From assembly GCA_030630245.1 (NCBI GenBank), contig DAOVNL010000074.1, forward strand, positions 1-5,386: a stretch of 5,386 nucleotides of DNA, read 5' to 3'. The DNA is from Candidatus Omnitrophota bacterium (GTDB lineage Bacteria > Omnitrophota > Gorgyraeia > B26-G9). How positions within the stretch are numbered: position 1 is the stretch's first letter; each line of letters starts with the position of its first letter. This document shows, one piece after another, positions 4,826 to 5,386 of the stretch. The notes beneath the pieces are model-generated. The model saw only the letters and a program-made list of their open reading frames with translations. It was not told the origin of the DNA and made no database searches. The position numbers and the translations under genes were made by a program.

Positions 4826-5386
4826 TCATTTATATGCAAATTTAACAATATAAAACATATATCCTGAATATAAAAACAGCAGTATAAACCCCTGGGCCTT
4901 TTGTATAACAAGCTTCCTGCGGGTAAACAAAAATATTAATAACGCAAAACCGATGACCAGCGGCATAGTTACTGATTTGGTCTGGCTGTCAATATTAAGC
5001 GGGCTGATTATCGAGGAAAATCCCAGCACCCAGAGCATGTTTAAAATATTCGCGCCGATAACATTGCCTACGGCAAGCTCGCCCATTTTCTTTACACTGG
5101 CAACAACCGCAGTGACCAGCTCAGGCAGGGACGTTCCAATAGCGATCATAGAAACAGCTACGACTATCTCCGGGACTTTAAAATAATTCGCTATGGCCAC
5201 ACCTGAGGGAATGATCGCATATTTTGCCGCAGCCGCCACTCCTGCTGCGCCTAAAACAAATTTCCCGACGTCTTTTTTGATGGCCTTGGTTTTTGACCTC
5301 GTATTATTGTTTCGGCCTTTTGCCTTTAATTCCCGGGCAATGATATAGCCGAAAAAAGCTCCCAGCAAAGCGCAAAGCAATACCCC
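4826..5386 (-). CDS. Na+/Ca2+ exchanger-like (CaCA family) membrane protein, C-terminal half (5' end beyond window)
   Basis: The frame is open to the right edge, so the N-terminal half with the first alpha repeat is missing; about 186 residues are seen of a family usually near 320. The second alpha repeat is clear: AIGTSLPELVTAVVAS, then GNVIGANILNMLWVLG, which form the ion-binding core of cation/Ca2+ exchangers such as YrbG. Before it are one hydrophobic segment (LLCALLGAFFGYIIA) and a basic loop with GRNNNTRSKTKAIKK, which would be the cytoplasmic loop between the two halves. After it are two more membrane segments, ending FILLFLYSGYMFYIVKFAYK. The family exports Ca2+ in exchange for Na+ (some members also use K+); actual substrate is not provable here. 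It is upstream of dnaX on the same strand, 97 bases away from its longest possible start, with no clear terminator between. Confidence 0.92.
   Translation of the reverse strand, partial: GVLLCALLGAFFGYIIARELKAKGRNNNTRSKTKAIKKDVGKFVLGAAGVAAAAKYAIIPSGVAIANYFKVPEIVVAVSMIAIGTSLPELVTAVVASVKKMGELAVGNVIGANILNMLWVLGFSSIISPLNIDSQTKSVTMPLVIGFALLIFLFTRRKLVIQKAQGFILLFLYSGYMFYIVKFAYK

Noticed and set aside
1..5386. CRISPR array, toxin-antitoxin pair or defence system
   Set aside because: No regularly spaced repeats and no matching protein motifs are present in the window.

Overview
The window looks like chromosomal DNA from an uncultured-type bacterium. The housekeeping genes dnaX and recR, with bacterial Shine-Dalgarno sites and a bacterial tRNA-Asn, make it bacterial. 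The style (AT-leaning intergenic DNA, a large serine recombinase, an intron-containing tRNA) would fit a candidate phylum such as Omnitrophota, but that placement is only an impression and was not tested.

Layout. Almost everything is on the minus strand and reads right to left: the C-terminal half of a Na+/Ca2+-exchanger-like membrane protein (runs off the right edge, ends at 4826), then dnaX (DNA polymerase III gamma/tau), recR six bases after it, an unrecognised multi-spanning membrane protein (1369-2172), and a tRNA-Asn(GUU) gene (853-1223) followed by a strong intrinsic terminator (781-815). Converging on this from the left, on the plus strand, is the C-terminal part of a large serine recombinase. 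Its reading frame has no stop before the tRNA and runs antisense through it.

The most notable feature is that the tRNA-Asn gene is split. Its exons, 1189-1223 and 853-893, join to a perfect 76-nt cloverleaf with anticodon GUU, G73 and encoded CCA. Between U35 and U36 of the anticodon lies a 295-nt group I intron (894-1188). P1, P2, P3, P4, P5, P6, P7 and P8 can all be drawn, with a U at the 5' splice site and a terminal G. The core resembles the IC3 introns of cyanobacterial tRNA-Leu, but it has an extra 9-bp hairpin in the P1 loop and extra hairpins between P7 and P3. Left unrecognised, it would hide the tRNA and leave a spurious tail on the recombinase.

A second point is that dnaX carries an in-frame A AAA AAG heptamer at codons 411-412. 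This is the E. coli-type slippery sequence at nearly the same place in the protein, although the stop in the -1 frame is distant.

How the genes relate: dnaX and recR form the common replication/recombination-repair pair, here without the ybaB/ebfC gene often found between them. The recombinase is probably the end of a mobile element lying next to the tRNA gene, a usual integration neighbourhood.
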